A stretch of 64,000 nucleotides of DNA. It comes from Hippophae tibetana. Lineage: Eukaryota > Streptophyta > Magnoliopsida > Rosales > Elaeagnaceae. Of the stretch, positions 11,048 to 21,837 are shown piece by piece. The DNA lies in NCBI GenBank assembly GCA_037013495.1, contig CM072810.1, positions 104,374,898 through 104,438,897 of the forward strand, in the 5' to 3' direction. Made by a program: the position numbers and the translations under genes. The notes under the pieces are model-generated. The model did not search any database and was not told where the DNA came from. It saw only the letters and a list, made by a program, of their open reading frames with translations. The first letter of the stretch is position 1; each line of letters starts with the position of its first letter.

Positions 11048-13318
11048 ATGTCGCATAAAGGAAAAGAAGTGAGTAGGTCTTCAAAGGGAGACCTCTTCAA
11101 AAATGTTTCTCCTCGAGGTCGTTACCAACCAAACGACTTGAAATGACAGGGAGTAGTGACAATAGACCCACTCCGAGGATTGTTAAGGATGAGATTCTCA
11201 CTCTTCATGCTTTCTCGGGGTCCAAGGTAGTGTCTACCTCATCCTCATGGGGTTCAATTCCTATTATCAGGATTCCCATGTCTACATCCACCAAGGTACC
11301 TCACCCAAAAAAGAAGAGGGAAAACAAGGGCAAACCTACACATAGAACCAAATATAAGCATCAAATTGAAAAGATGCAGAGTGTTTTAATAGTTAAAGAG
11401 TTAGAAGAAATTAGACAAACATATGAAATTCTAACCCGTGTAGGGTTAATATCAGTACCTCCCCATTTATGTGATGTTAATGATCCATCACCGGGGTGGT
11501 AGGTAATACATTTAGCGATCTTTAAAATAGGTTTACGTTGCCCATTTCCCAAATTAGTGACCCTTACTTTGAGCACTTTTGATATTAATTTTGCACAAAT
11601 AAATCCAAACGGGTATCGAACACTTTGATGTCTTTCCGTGGTAGTTGGAGAGCACGGAATAGACCTCGAAAATGATGAATTAAGGTGTTTATATTGTTTA
11701 AAAAGGAACGGGTTAGACAAAGGGAAGACGTACATATCTTGTGTTATTGGCCACAGGTTGCATCTCAAACTTCTCGATAGCACTTCTGGCTAGAAAGATA
11801 AATATTTTTACATTATTGGGGATATTTGGGGTGACGGGGTGGATTTCCCAATTCGATACACTTGGAACCCTAATTTTAACACTTCATAACCTCGGGCTAG
11901 CAAGCTCATGAGTAAACTAGATATTAATGGTAAAGAAAAAATGAGGTGGATTGAGCTACAAAATACCTTGAATAAAGGTTACCATGATATCCTGAGTATA
12001 ACTCGGTTAAAAAAGTCAGAGGTGTGGCGAGGTTACACGAACGAATATCAAGGTCGTTACATCTTTTATTTTTTATTTATATGTTTGTATATGTTCATTA
12101 TATATATTTATACGTCATTGGTGAAATTTATTAATGTTTATATATATTTTGCAGGGATGGACTATTTTCATGTTGATTTAAGAGATCTCATTGACACTTC
12201 AGGTGTACAAGAGTTGGCTTCCACCTATCCACGTCTGGAGCGCATGATCCCTTCACCTACTCAAGAAGATTTGTTCGCGGATTTAGAGGTCGATGCTACC
12301 CCTGAAGTTGTAATTCCTTCATCTACCTTGGGTAATCCGAGCTCGTTATCACCTCGTGATCCGAAAGTGTCAAAAAAGATGAAAGTTAGGGATTATACCC
12401 CAGGAATGGAGGCGATGGACATGGATGATTTTGAGTTTGATGAGGTCGTCCTAAAGGATGCCTTTGTTTTAGAGACCCTTATTACCTATTTTAGTGAAGG
12501 GATTTTTGAGGGAATAGATCTTAAGAGATATCTATACCATCATTTTGGAACAGAAGTGGAGAGGACATAAGTGAGAGCAGCTCAGAAGAGCGAAGGGGGA
12601 ACATATGAGGAATTGATTGAAAATCACCTTTTGGAGGTGGATAAACTTATTAATTTTTCATTCCAAAAACTTGATATACTAATTTTTCATTCCATAACCT
12701 TGATATACAACTTTCATTTGTTTTGTTAACTCATGTTGTTTGCAGGTGTTGTGTTTGGCGAGGGAAGTCAAACTGTCACTAAGGGGTTATAAACATGAGG
12801 TGCAGGCTAGCCGGTTACTAATAGCCAAATATGAGAGGTCGGTAAAAGAAAAGGATGTCTTGATTGCCGAGAAGGATACAAAAATTTTGAATTTGGAGAA
12901 CGAGGTGATTGATAAAATGGAGAAACTAAGAAAAGTGGACACATACTGTTTTGAGAAGGGTGAAGCTACTAAGCACTTCGAAAATCTTGCAAAAGAGGAC
13001 GATGAAAAGAACATCGTGCTTCAAGAGAAATTTTTTGCCATGTCAACTCAAGTCAGTTCGCTATCTATACTAGTATATACATTAAGAGCGGAATGTACTA
13101 AAGCCTACCGTAATGGTGCGAGCTTTGTAGTAAATAACCTCAAACTTCATGCTGAAATACTAGGTTTGACTACACCTTACCTATCATTGATACGATCTTT
13201 TCAAAGCAATAGGCCCAAGACAGTTGGGGCTGCTACACTACAAGGTTCACCTCGCGATACTGGAGCCACCTCAAGTCATCAACGTGATGGGGTAGTAGTG
13301 GAAGATGCTACTCCTTGA
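11048..13318 (+). pseudogene. Tat antisense gene (aORF), plant-transposon-protein type, decayed
   Basis: It opens with MSHKGKEVSRSSKG (11048), shifts frame near 11143, then runs through a region resembling the plant 'putative gypsy-type transposon' domain: SVPPHLCDVNDPSPGW, then IFKIGLRCPFPKLV and INPNGYRTL, then FPIRYTWNPNFN, separated by stops at 11500-11502, near 11626 and further on. Exon 1 probably ends at about 12050 (GAATATCAAG/GTCG). Exon 2 starts after TATATTTTGCAG at 12155 with MDYFHVDLRDLID and is cut by a stop at 12568-12570; its frame continues to a donor at about 12635. Exon 3 starts after TTTGCAG at 12746 and encodes a coiled coil of about 190 residues (LIAKYERSVKEKDVLIAEKD), ending at 13316-13318. 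Such genes are known as extra ORFs of Tat elements; their function is unknown. Domain assignment is by pattern recognition. Confidence 0.65.
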
Positions 13319-13579
13319 TGAATAAATTTATTTTTTGTGAAATTCAAATGTAAATGAAATTTTTTGGACTTGAAATCACTTAATTTTAAATGTTGCATTT
13401 ATTTCTACATATATATATATATTTCCTTGGATTGAAATCTCTACATTTTGCTTGGATTGAAGTTTCTTTTGTTAGTATAGTATATATAATTTGGAGAATT
13501 TGAGGCTATGTTGATTTTGATATATCATTATTGAGCGATCTAATAACTTTCAAGAAGTAATCGCAGTTCGTTTAACTTA

Positions 13580-14476
13580 ATGGATTATAGTAAAATAAAT
13601 TTGGATGATTTTTTTGAAACAGGGTCATTACCATATGAAAGAGTACTCCCCATGATAGGAGGGCGAGCTATTTCTAATCAGGATGAAAAGATAAGTTCAA
13701 CCTTAGTCATGATGCCAATTTAGCCTTATGCGAGAAAACAAGTTGTTTCTCCTACTCATAGTGAGAAAGTTAATCAAACCCCTCCCAAGGTCGTGAAGCG
13801 GGAAATGAATGAAAAACACCCTACAATTGCTAGGTCGTCTACTCTATTTATAAGTAAGGCGTGTATTGAGAAATCACCTCTTGATGAGGTGTTTGCTTTA
13901 AGGGAGGATATTAAGCCTTTACAGAGTATATATCCTCCCATGAAAGAAAGAGGTCAGACAAGTGGTGTGAAGAATCTTTTCAAGGATGGTATGTTTAACG
14001 CACCTCGTGCGTAAGAATAATTATATCATCATTTTGGAGTGCACGAAGATTGTCCTTTGATTTACACAGTCCCAAGAGAGGGGGGATCAATGTGGCATAT
14101 GATAGAGAGGCATATGTTTGATGTAAGTGATACGCAAAATGATAGTGCATAACAAAATGGACTTATTTATTCTACGGTATGTATTTATTAACATATTAAT
14201 TCCCCTTTCTTTTAGGCCATAGTTGTGGCAAAAGATGCAAAGAAAGAAGCAAAAATATGTCGAGAAGTGAATGAATGCATAGATCAAGAGTTATGCATGT
14301 GGAAAGCACGATGTAAAGTCTTGACACAAGATTTAGTGGATTCTCATGAAGACTTAAAGTTAGCGCATCTTGAACATGAAAAATATAAAGACGAAGGGAA
14401 CGAATTGCATAAATTAGTGTGGAGTATTGGAAACATAGGGCGCTTGAGAAGAAACAAACCTGAGGTTTCTTTGTAA
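13580..14476 (+). pseudogene. Second, diverged copy of the aORF 3' cassette
   Basis: The copy begins MDYSKINLDDFFETG (13580), matching in pattern the first cassette's MDYFHVDLRDLIDTSG. It continues through NAPRA and a stop (14012-14014), then a YHHFG segment as in the first copy, then REGGSMWHMIERHMFD, which matches EGGTYEELIENHLLE of the first. A splice donor GTAAGT at 14123 and acceptor CTTTTAG ending at 14215 fall at the equivalent place. The last exon (14216-14476) encodes a charged coiled coil starting AIVVAKDAKKEAKICREV, paralleling VLCLAREVKLSLRGYKHEV. Exon structure is therefore conserved between the two copies. It is decayed (stop after SSTLVMMPI near 13723). Confidence 0.6.
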
Positions 14477-14547
14477 TTGTGTTAGTAATAATGTCTAATA
14501 ACAATATACGATATCATATGAACTTGATTTGGTAAACATGTAATCTC

Positions 14548-14776
14548 AAAGCATAATGGCGTTCTCATGAGCATATTTCACATCTCGAGTGGGAGATCAG
14601 GGGACTCCACCTCCAATCATGAAATAATGAGACATGTCTTGCATCTCAAGCAAGAAGGTCAAATGACTTTTCCCAACTTAGGGGCACTAAATAAGACACC
14701 CAAAGCATGATTGCGAGCACATTTTTCATCTCGAGTGTGAGGGTCAGGGGACTCCACATTCAATCATGATTTAACC
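14548..14776 (-). repeat. Degenerate tandem repeats in the Tat 3' region
   Basis: A block starting AAAGCATAATGG (14548) with CATCTCGAGTGGGAGATCAG and GGGGACTCCAC recurs at 14702 as AAAGCATGATTG, CATCTCGAGTGTGAGGGTCA and GGGGACTCCAC. A weaker third version lies between them (GCATCTCAAGCAAGAAGGTC). The spacing is roughly 77 bp. The block lies immediately 3' of the integrase end, between pol and the antisense gene. Tat and Ogre elements are known for hypervariable, tandemly repeated 3' UTRs that can seed satellites. Confidence 0.7.
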
Positions 14777-14801
14777 TTGCTGGCAATAACTGATTAGAAA
14801 T

Positions 14802-16200
14802 TTATCTCATATATAAGTATTTACTGCGTATAAAGCATTTATATGTAATATTTTTAAGAAGTTCTCCATTATAGCTTAAACCTTCCTTTATGCCATCATA
14901 CTCTATCAAGTAAGAGCCTGCTAGCATGATATCATAAATTTGATACAGGTCTTCCCATATGGCGGAAACTTTACCCACGTTAGTTTCAACTTTGTTTCCC
15001 AGTGCTCTTCGCAAGACCCTTTTCCTAATACCAAAGCTCTTGTGTTTGACGAATTTTTATATGTTTTTTGGAGTGTTCTTTTTTGCGATTCAAGTCTTAT
15101 TAGAGCCTCTTCTCTTTTTTCTTCAACTAATAACAAGTATTCTTGTCGTAAGCAATCATTTTCTTCATGATCGATATTGGATCAAAGGGTGGGTTCTTGT
15201 ATATTAAAGGGTATGACCGCTTCAGTGCCGTAAACAAGAGAGAAAGAGGTTTCTCCTATTGTTGTTCTAGGAGTAGTTCATGTTGCCTAGAGGGCACTAG
15301 GTAACACATCAACCTATTTTCCTTTAGCCCCCTCTAAACATTTTCGTAGTATATTAATGAGGGTCTTATTAGACGATTTAGCTTGACCATTTGCTTATGG
15401 GCGATAATGGGTGAAGTGAGATAATTTGATACCTTTCTTATTGTAGAAAGATACGATTTTTTGTTCGATGAATTGTCTACCATTATCGGTAACCAGTCAA
15501 GAGGTAGGCCATATTTTCATATAATGTTATGCCATATGAATCTTTCCACATACAATTATTGGATTCAAGCTAAAGGTTTCACTTCTATCCATTTAGTAAG
15601 ATAATCAGTTGCGACGATGATAAACTTTATTTGACTTGAAGCGATGGGTAATGGTCCCACAGTGTCCAAACCCCATTTCTGAAACGGCTAGAGGCTAATA
15701 ATAGATTTTAGGTTAGTGCCCAGATGGTGTGGCACATTGGCATGTCGTTGGCATTCATCGCACCTTTTGACATAAGAGATGCAATCTTTAAGAAGCGTAG
15801 GTCAGTAATAACTCTGCCGAATAATCCTTTGAGAAAGTGTTCTTCCACCAAAATGAGTTCCACATTGGCCGTCATGTAAATCACTTAAGACTATCCGAGC
15901 CTCAGCTGCAGGTAAGCACTTAAGCCATGGGCCACCATGATTATTCCTATACAAAACTCCTTGAATGAAGACATAACTCTATGCTTTTGTCACGAGCTTA
16001 CAAGCTAAGTGCTTGTCTTCGGGGAGAGTATCATTGATAAGATACTTTCTATATGGCGTCAACCAAGAATCATGAATAATATGTATGACATTCGTTTGAA
16101 GTTTTACTTCACTTGGGGTAACACTAGGTCTTGATAAACAAGATACTGGTATGACTCTCTTTAAATCTGAGTTTATCGTCGATGCCAACATGGCTAAGGA
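14802..16200 (-). pseudogene. Tat integrase remnant
   Basis: Minus-strand pieces read in order: WLTPYRKYLINDTLPEDK (about 16090), DLHDGQCGTHFGGRTLSQRI, then SYVKRCDECQRHANVPHH, which is the Cys pair of the zinc-binding domain, then KWGLDTVGPLPIASSQIKFI and ATDYLTKWIEVKPLA from the catalytic core. The C-terminal part is REEALIRLESQKRTLQKTY (about 15100) and GKVSAIWEDLYQIYDIMLAG (about 14960). The last matches the SH3-like end of Tat integrases. Multiple stops and at least two frameshifts are present. Confidence 0.8.
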
Positions 16201-16249
16201 ATCAACGTGGGTGTTTTCTCCTCATGGTATCTGTTTGATATGAAAAGTT

Positions 16250-18459
16250 TCAAACACAGTCTTTCCTTTTTCACTTATAGTACATAGAGTTTCATTCTCT
16301 CCTCCTTGGATTCAAAATCATCATTGACTTTGTTTACTACTAGCCGTGAATCGCTATGAATTAACACATTCTTAGTTCTAAGGGTTATCAATTGTTGCAA
16401 TGCTAAAAGTAAGGCTTCATATTTTGTGACATTGTTAGTTTCTTGGAAGGTGATTTGAAGGCATTACTCTATTAAGGCTCTCATCAGGGTAAAGATTACT
16501 ATTCCAACTCCTACTCCACATGAATTACTTGTGCCATCCACGTATACCTTCCATAGCTCCGTTTTAGGGGACGTCATTTCTGCTGTGAAGGTTAACCCTA
16601 TATCATGTATTGAATTGCATTCTTGGGTATTCTCATTCGTCCATTCTGTAATAAAATCTGCTAAGGCTTATCCTTTGATCACATCCAAAGGTTTATAATG
16701 TATTTCAAATTCATTGAGCTTAATAGCTATTTGGGAAAGACAGTGGGAGAGATCAGGTTTGCCCAAAAAAAAATTCAAGGGATAGGGAGTGGACCACTAC
16801 CCTATGTGCACCAAAATAATGTCTAAGTTTATGTGTCGTCATTCTAATAGTAAATGTTGCTTTATCTAGAGAAGGATATTACTGTTGAGCTCTTGTTAAT
16901 AAATGACTCATGTAATACACAGGGTATTAAATTCCCCCACAGTCGACCACCAATACCACACTAACAGCCTTGTCCGTAAAGGACATGTATATGTATAAGT
17001 CTTCGCCCATCATGGGACTAAATAAAAGAGGTGCTTTTCCCAAGTAATCTTTAATGGATTGGAAAGCTTGTTCACACTCGGTATCCCATAGGTACTTTGT
17101 GTTCTTTTTGAGCAATCGAAAGAATGGTAGGCACTTTTCGATGCACTTAGAAATGAAACGACCTAATGTTGCAATATGTCCATTCAATTATTGGACTTCC
17201 TGAAGACAACTTGGGAATTTCATGTTAACTAAGGCCGAAATTTTATCTGGATTGGCTTCGATACCCCTTGATTGACTAAGTTCCCCAAAAACTTCTTTGA
17301 GGCTACGTCAAACACACATTTTTTTTGGATTGAGATGCATTTTATAATTTCGAATTATATTAAAGACTTCTTGGAGGTCATTAATATGGTCTATAACACA
17401 TTTAGTTTTAACCAATATGTCATCGACGTATACCTCCATATTTCGGCCTATTTGGTTTTGGAACATCTTATTCATCATTCTCTGATAAGTAGCACTAACA
17501 TTTTTTAAATCGAATGACATCTTCATGTAACAGAACGTCCCTTCTTCTGTGATAAACGTGTTTTTTCTTCATCCCTGGGATGTATTTGGATTTGGTGGTA
17601 GCCTGAATAAGCATCCATAAAACTCATTGATTCGAATCTAACTGTGGCATCTACTAATTGGTCAATATTCGACAAAGGGAAACAATCCTTTGGTGTTGCT
17701 CCATTAAAATCTGTGAAATCCATGCACATTATGTGCTCACCTCCTACTTTGTTTACTAATACCACATTTGATACCCATGTTGGATATCGGATCTCTCGAA
17801 CCCAACCCATATTTTTAAGGGTTCGATCTTCTTTTTGATGATTTCATTCTTTTCTCTAGCAAATTTCTACTTTCTTTGCTGGATCGGCTTTTTGGTATGA
17901 TCTAGACATAACTCATGTGAGATGATATCTGAGTCTATGCTGGGCATGTCCTCAGGTTTCCAAGCGAACAAATCTTTGTTATTTTTTAAGAAACCAACGA
18001 GGATAATTTTAAATGAAGGGGATAGTGCACCATTGATTTTAACATATTGCACCGTGAACCTCTATGGTAGTTCATTCACTCGTATGCAATTTCTTTGTGG
18101 AGGTGACTTATAACCTTTATTTGCTATTTTGAGGCTTGGGGTAACACATTCTTCATGACAGCGTTGTAGCAACTTCATACCCTATCTTGTTTCCCTTCAA
18201 TTTGTCGTATCCCATCGGCGGTTGGGTATTTAATCAACTGATGATATGTTGAAGGCATTGCTTTCATTTTGTGTATCCATGGGCGTCCTAAAATAGCATT
18301 ATAGGATGTGGGCATATTTAAAATGATGAAGGTTGTTAAAACTATAGATCCTTCTAGTGACACCAGTAGGCATATGGTTCCTATTGACATTATTACACTG
18401 CCATTGAAATCAACCAGAGGCATTTGTTGCAGGGTGATTTCTTTGGGGTCTATGTCCAT
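16250..18459 (-). pseudogene. Tat protease, reverse transcriptase and two RNase H domains, decayed
   Basis: The protease end is at 18459-18175 (SYNAILGRPWIHKMKAMPST, YHQLIKYPT). The pre-RT segment at 18052-17867 has NNKDLFAWKPEDMPSIDSDI. RT runs 17810-17308 with MDAYSGYHQIQIHPRDEEKT and the catalytic YVDD in EVYVDDILVKTK. The RT connection and first RNase H are at about 17187-16927 (AFQSIKDYLGKAPLL). A second RNase H lies at about 16650-16300 (ALADFITEWT, WKVYVDGTSNSCGVGVGIVI, then VLIHSDSRLVVNKVN). The duplicated, archaeal-like RNase H is diagnostic for the Tat lineage. Frame changes and stops interrupt it throughout. Confidence 0.85.
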
Positions 18460-19142
18460 GTCAAGTAGATCGGATAAATATAAGAGATCGGATGAACTAC
18501 CATTGTCAACTAATATCTGACATATCTCGCAATGAGCTATTCACATTGTGATTACTAGAGGATCGTCATGGGGATGTAGGTATTCTTTGTCTTCGAAAGT
18601 AATGGGATACACAGGTCCTTCCAATCTTATGCCATATATTAAATGTCCTGTATCTCACGCCTCTTTTGCACATCTTTTTCTAGAATTGTTAGAGTGGCCG
18701 ACCATGGTAAGGCCACCATGTATGGTGTGTATTATCCATACACCCCTTGGTGGAATGGGGTGTCCTCTATTTGGTTCATTCTGGATCAGAATTGATTTGT
18801 CTAGTGTCCTGACCCTTTGATATGAGTTCTCCCTTTAAGTCTCTTCTCGTGGATTCTTGGTTTTATGAACTATATCCCCTAGATACCCTTCTGAAAGTAG
18901 GTGTTAAATTTCCCATTTTAAATGGTGACAATCCTAAGTCCAATGCCCTGTGTCTCTATGGAACGCACAATATTCTTTATGGTTTCTAAGCGGGGATATT
19001 GAGGTGTTCCATTCGACGCACTACTTCCACCAACGTTACACGTAATGAGGGTCTACGAAAGGGAGATAAAGCTTGGATCCAAGTGTTTGAATTATTATTT
19101 GGTCTAAAGATGGGTTTGAAATGGGAAAAGTTAGGACGCTTG

Positions 19143-20042
19143 TCACCCATTGGCCAAGGATTTGCTTGATTTCATCTCCTTTTCCACATTAACAAATTTT
19201 TGGGTTTTCTCATAAACTATGTCTAAGGAACGTGGTGTGTATTTCTTCAGTTCTATGAAAAGGTCATTATCACACTTTATTCCTTTTTGAAAAGCTTCTC
19301 TGGCTATAAAATCGGGGCATTGATTAATTTTCATCTTCTCCATTTTAAATTTTTGCATGTAAGCCTCAATTGATTCATCCTCCTCTTGGACAATCAAAAA
19401 TAAGTAATGTGACTCCTTCTTGATAGGTTTGTTACAAGCATAATTGGTAATTAATATTTTGACCAGAGCGTCAAAGCTAGCAATAATCTTGGGGGGTAAC
19501 TCCATAAACCATTGTTGGGTCGAATCTTAGAAAGTAGCTGCAAATAACTTGCAGTACATGGACTCAAATTTATCTTCAGAGCAGCCATGGCCATTTTGAA
19601 TTGAAGAACATGTGCAATAGGATCTTTGGTTCCCTTATATGCGAGACATTTAAGGGCATTAAATTTAAGGGGAGGGATGTTCCGTTAACTCAATGAGGTC
19701 AGAGAAATGAGACATAGATAATTGATTACAAACGTTTTCAATATCACCCCAAGGTTTCACTTTTTCTTGTCTCGTAAATCTATCATTAACCTTTATCCAT
19801 ATCTTTTCTTCCATATTTTTTAATCTTTTGTCTAATTCTTCACTCGAATCGTGCAGATGAATAGGTTTACTTATCGATCCATGAGTTGGAGGATTTGGAC
19901 AAGAAGTCCCCCCAATGATAGGAGGATCAGAAATCATGTATGTGCGTTGCTCCCTCACCGCACATTGATATGCGAGTTTAATAATAATAATAATAATAAC
20001 TCTTATAAATATGCGAGTTTCACATTTTTCATGAAAATACAA
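19143..20042 (-). pseudogene. Tat gag remnant
   Basis: The 19505-19143 part (MELPPKIIASFDALVKILIT, YLFLIVQEEDESIEAYMQKF, then RSLDIVYEKTQKFVNVEKEM) has the pattern of the plant retrotransposon Gag capsid domain: a LPP-I-SF-L segment followed by Q-ESL-YM-RF. An upstream part at about 20042-19665 (SEELDKRLKNMEEKIWIKVN, SMSHFSDLIEL) has the coiled-coil N-terminal pattern. The two are in different frames, so the gene is broken near 19560-19660. Confidence 0.7.
19979..20000. repeat. (AAT)n microsatellite at the Tat 5' border
   Basis: About seven AAT units. Recognisable Tat sequence does not continue convincingly beyond it. Confidence 0.85.
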
Positions 20043-20401
20043 TTATATCTTCAATAATTTGAGTTAGACTATTTAACTCTTGAAATGTAACTTATCCTCT
20101 AATTATTGGTTATTTTATTTCTTCCAAAGTCATGGGACAAAGAATCATACCAACTAGATTACACATTAATCCAAAAATAAATAAAAAAATATACTAATAA
20201 TAGGAGTTGAACTCCACAAAACTAAAAATATTATATTATTGGGATTTGAAATTTGGTTCGAAGTAAATAGTCATATTATTTGAGTCGACTCAAATGAATT
20301 CTAAAACAAGGTTTTTTTCTTTTGAATATTCTTTTAATAAGTCATTCATTTCATAGCATTTACGATAAACATGTAAAAATTGAAAAAATGTGTTAGGGTT
20401 T

Positions 20402-21837
20402 GGGTTTTTGTCTATAATGGACATCTCCTGCTCAATAGTTTAGAAATAGGCTTATTTGTATTTTAGTTTAAAAATAGGCTCTTTATGACCCATTCAACAA
20501 TTAACAGGTCATTTTTTTTTTTTTGTCTTTTTCCAACTTTCCATACAACTCTATTTTCTCTCTCTTTCTCTAATCACCATTTTTTTCATCTTCTTATTTT
20601 CAAAAAAAAAAAACAAAAATGAAATATTATCTTCCACCAACTTTTAATAAATAATAATTTATATTTATATAATAAAAATATATATACTTTTTTATAACAA
20701 ATAACTTATCAAAATTTTATTATAAAATAATTTAAAATAATAATAAATTATAAAATTTTAAATTATTAAAATTTTTACTAAAATAAATTATTTAAGATTA
20801 AAGAAATTTAAAAATAGATTACGTTATAACACATATCTTTAATATTATTATAATTTTAATTATTATTAAGATAACAAATATTTATTAATAATAATTTAAT
20901 TTAAGTATTAAAATATAATTAATTAGATATAATTTATTATATTAATAATAAAAATAATTATAATAATATTATATTAGATAATATTTTCACACAAAATTTG
21001 TAATATAATGTTCTATGTTTGTATTGTATATTGTAAAAAGTTGGAGAGAGAGACTTCACAATTTTTTTTTAATAATTTAATTTTTTTATGAATATTATTT
21101 TTTATATCATAATTATAATTATTTATTAAATATAATTATAATTATATTTAATAACAATAATAATAATATATTATATTATATTGTAAAGCCTCTCTCCAAC
21201 TTTTTAAAATATACAATACAAACATAGAACATTATATCACAAATTTTGTGTGAAAATATTATCTAATATAATATTATTATAATTATTTTTATTATTAATA
21301 TAATAAATTATATAAATTATATCTAATTAATTATATTTTAATACTTAAATTAAATTATTATTAATAAATATTTGTTATCTTAATAATAATTAAAATTATA
21401 ATAATATTAAAGATATGTGTTATAATGTAATCTATTTTTAAATTTCTTTAATCTTAAATAATTTATTTTAGTAAAGTTTTTAATAATTTAAAATTTTATA
21501 ATTTATTATTATTTTAAATTATTTTATAATAAAATTTTGATAAGTTATTTGTTATAAAAAGTATATATTTTTTTATTATATAAATATAAATTATTATTTA
21601 TTAAAAGTTGGTGAAAGAGAATTTTTTTTTGTTTTTTTTTAGAAAATAAAAAAATAAAAAAATGGTGATTAGAGAAAGAGAGAAAAATAGAGTTTGATGG
21701 AAAGCTGGAAAAAGATAAAAAAAAAAATGACCTGCTGATTGTTGAATGGGTCATAAAGAGCCTATATCTAAACTAAAACACAAATAAGCCTATTTCTAAA
21801 CTATTGAATAGAAGATGCCCATTATAGACAAAAACCC
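20402..21837. mobile_element. Long-armed foldback DNA transposon, Mutator type, non-autonomous
   Basis: The two ends are inverted copies: the left starts GGGTTTTTGTCTATAATGG and the right ends CCATTATAGACAAAAACCC (with one internal difference shortly after). Complementarity continues through GAAATAGGCTTATTTGT, GGCTCTTTATGACCCATTC and the AT-rich inner part to about 21055 on the left and 21186 on the right. Arms are about 650 bp with only scattered mismatches; the AT-rich loop is about 130 bp. The element is bounded by a perfect direct repeat TTAGGGTTT at 20393-20401 and 21838-21846. A 9-bp target duplication and long TIRs beginning with G point to a Mutator-like origin. No coding capacity was found; the transposase would act in trans. 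Confidence 0.85.

Larger units (their letters stand above)
10150..20050 (-). mobile_element. Old Ty3 retrotransposon of the Tat lineage with an antisense extra gene
   Basis: Read on the minus strand, the order is gag (about 20042-19143), protease (about 18459-18175), RT and RNase H (about 18110-16900), a second RNase H (about 16600-16250), integrase (about 16200-14802), tandem repeats (14776-14548), then, on the opposite strand, an intron-containing extra gene (11048-14476). A second, archaeal-type RNase H and an antisense extra ORF downstream of pol are hallmarks of the plant Tat lineage. I could not find a matching LTR pair or a primer-binding site; the 5' end stops at an (AAT)n tract near 19979-20000. 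Borders are approximate. Many stops and frameshifts show it is old. Confidence 0.82.
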
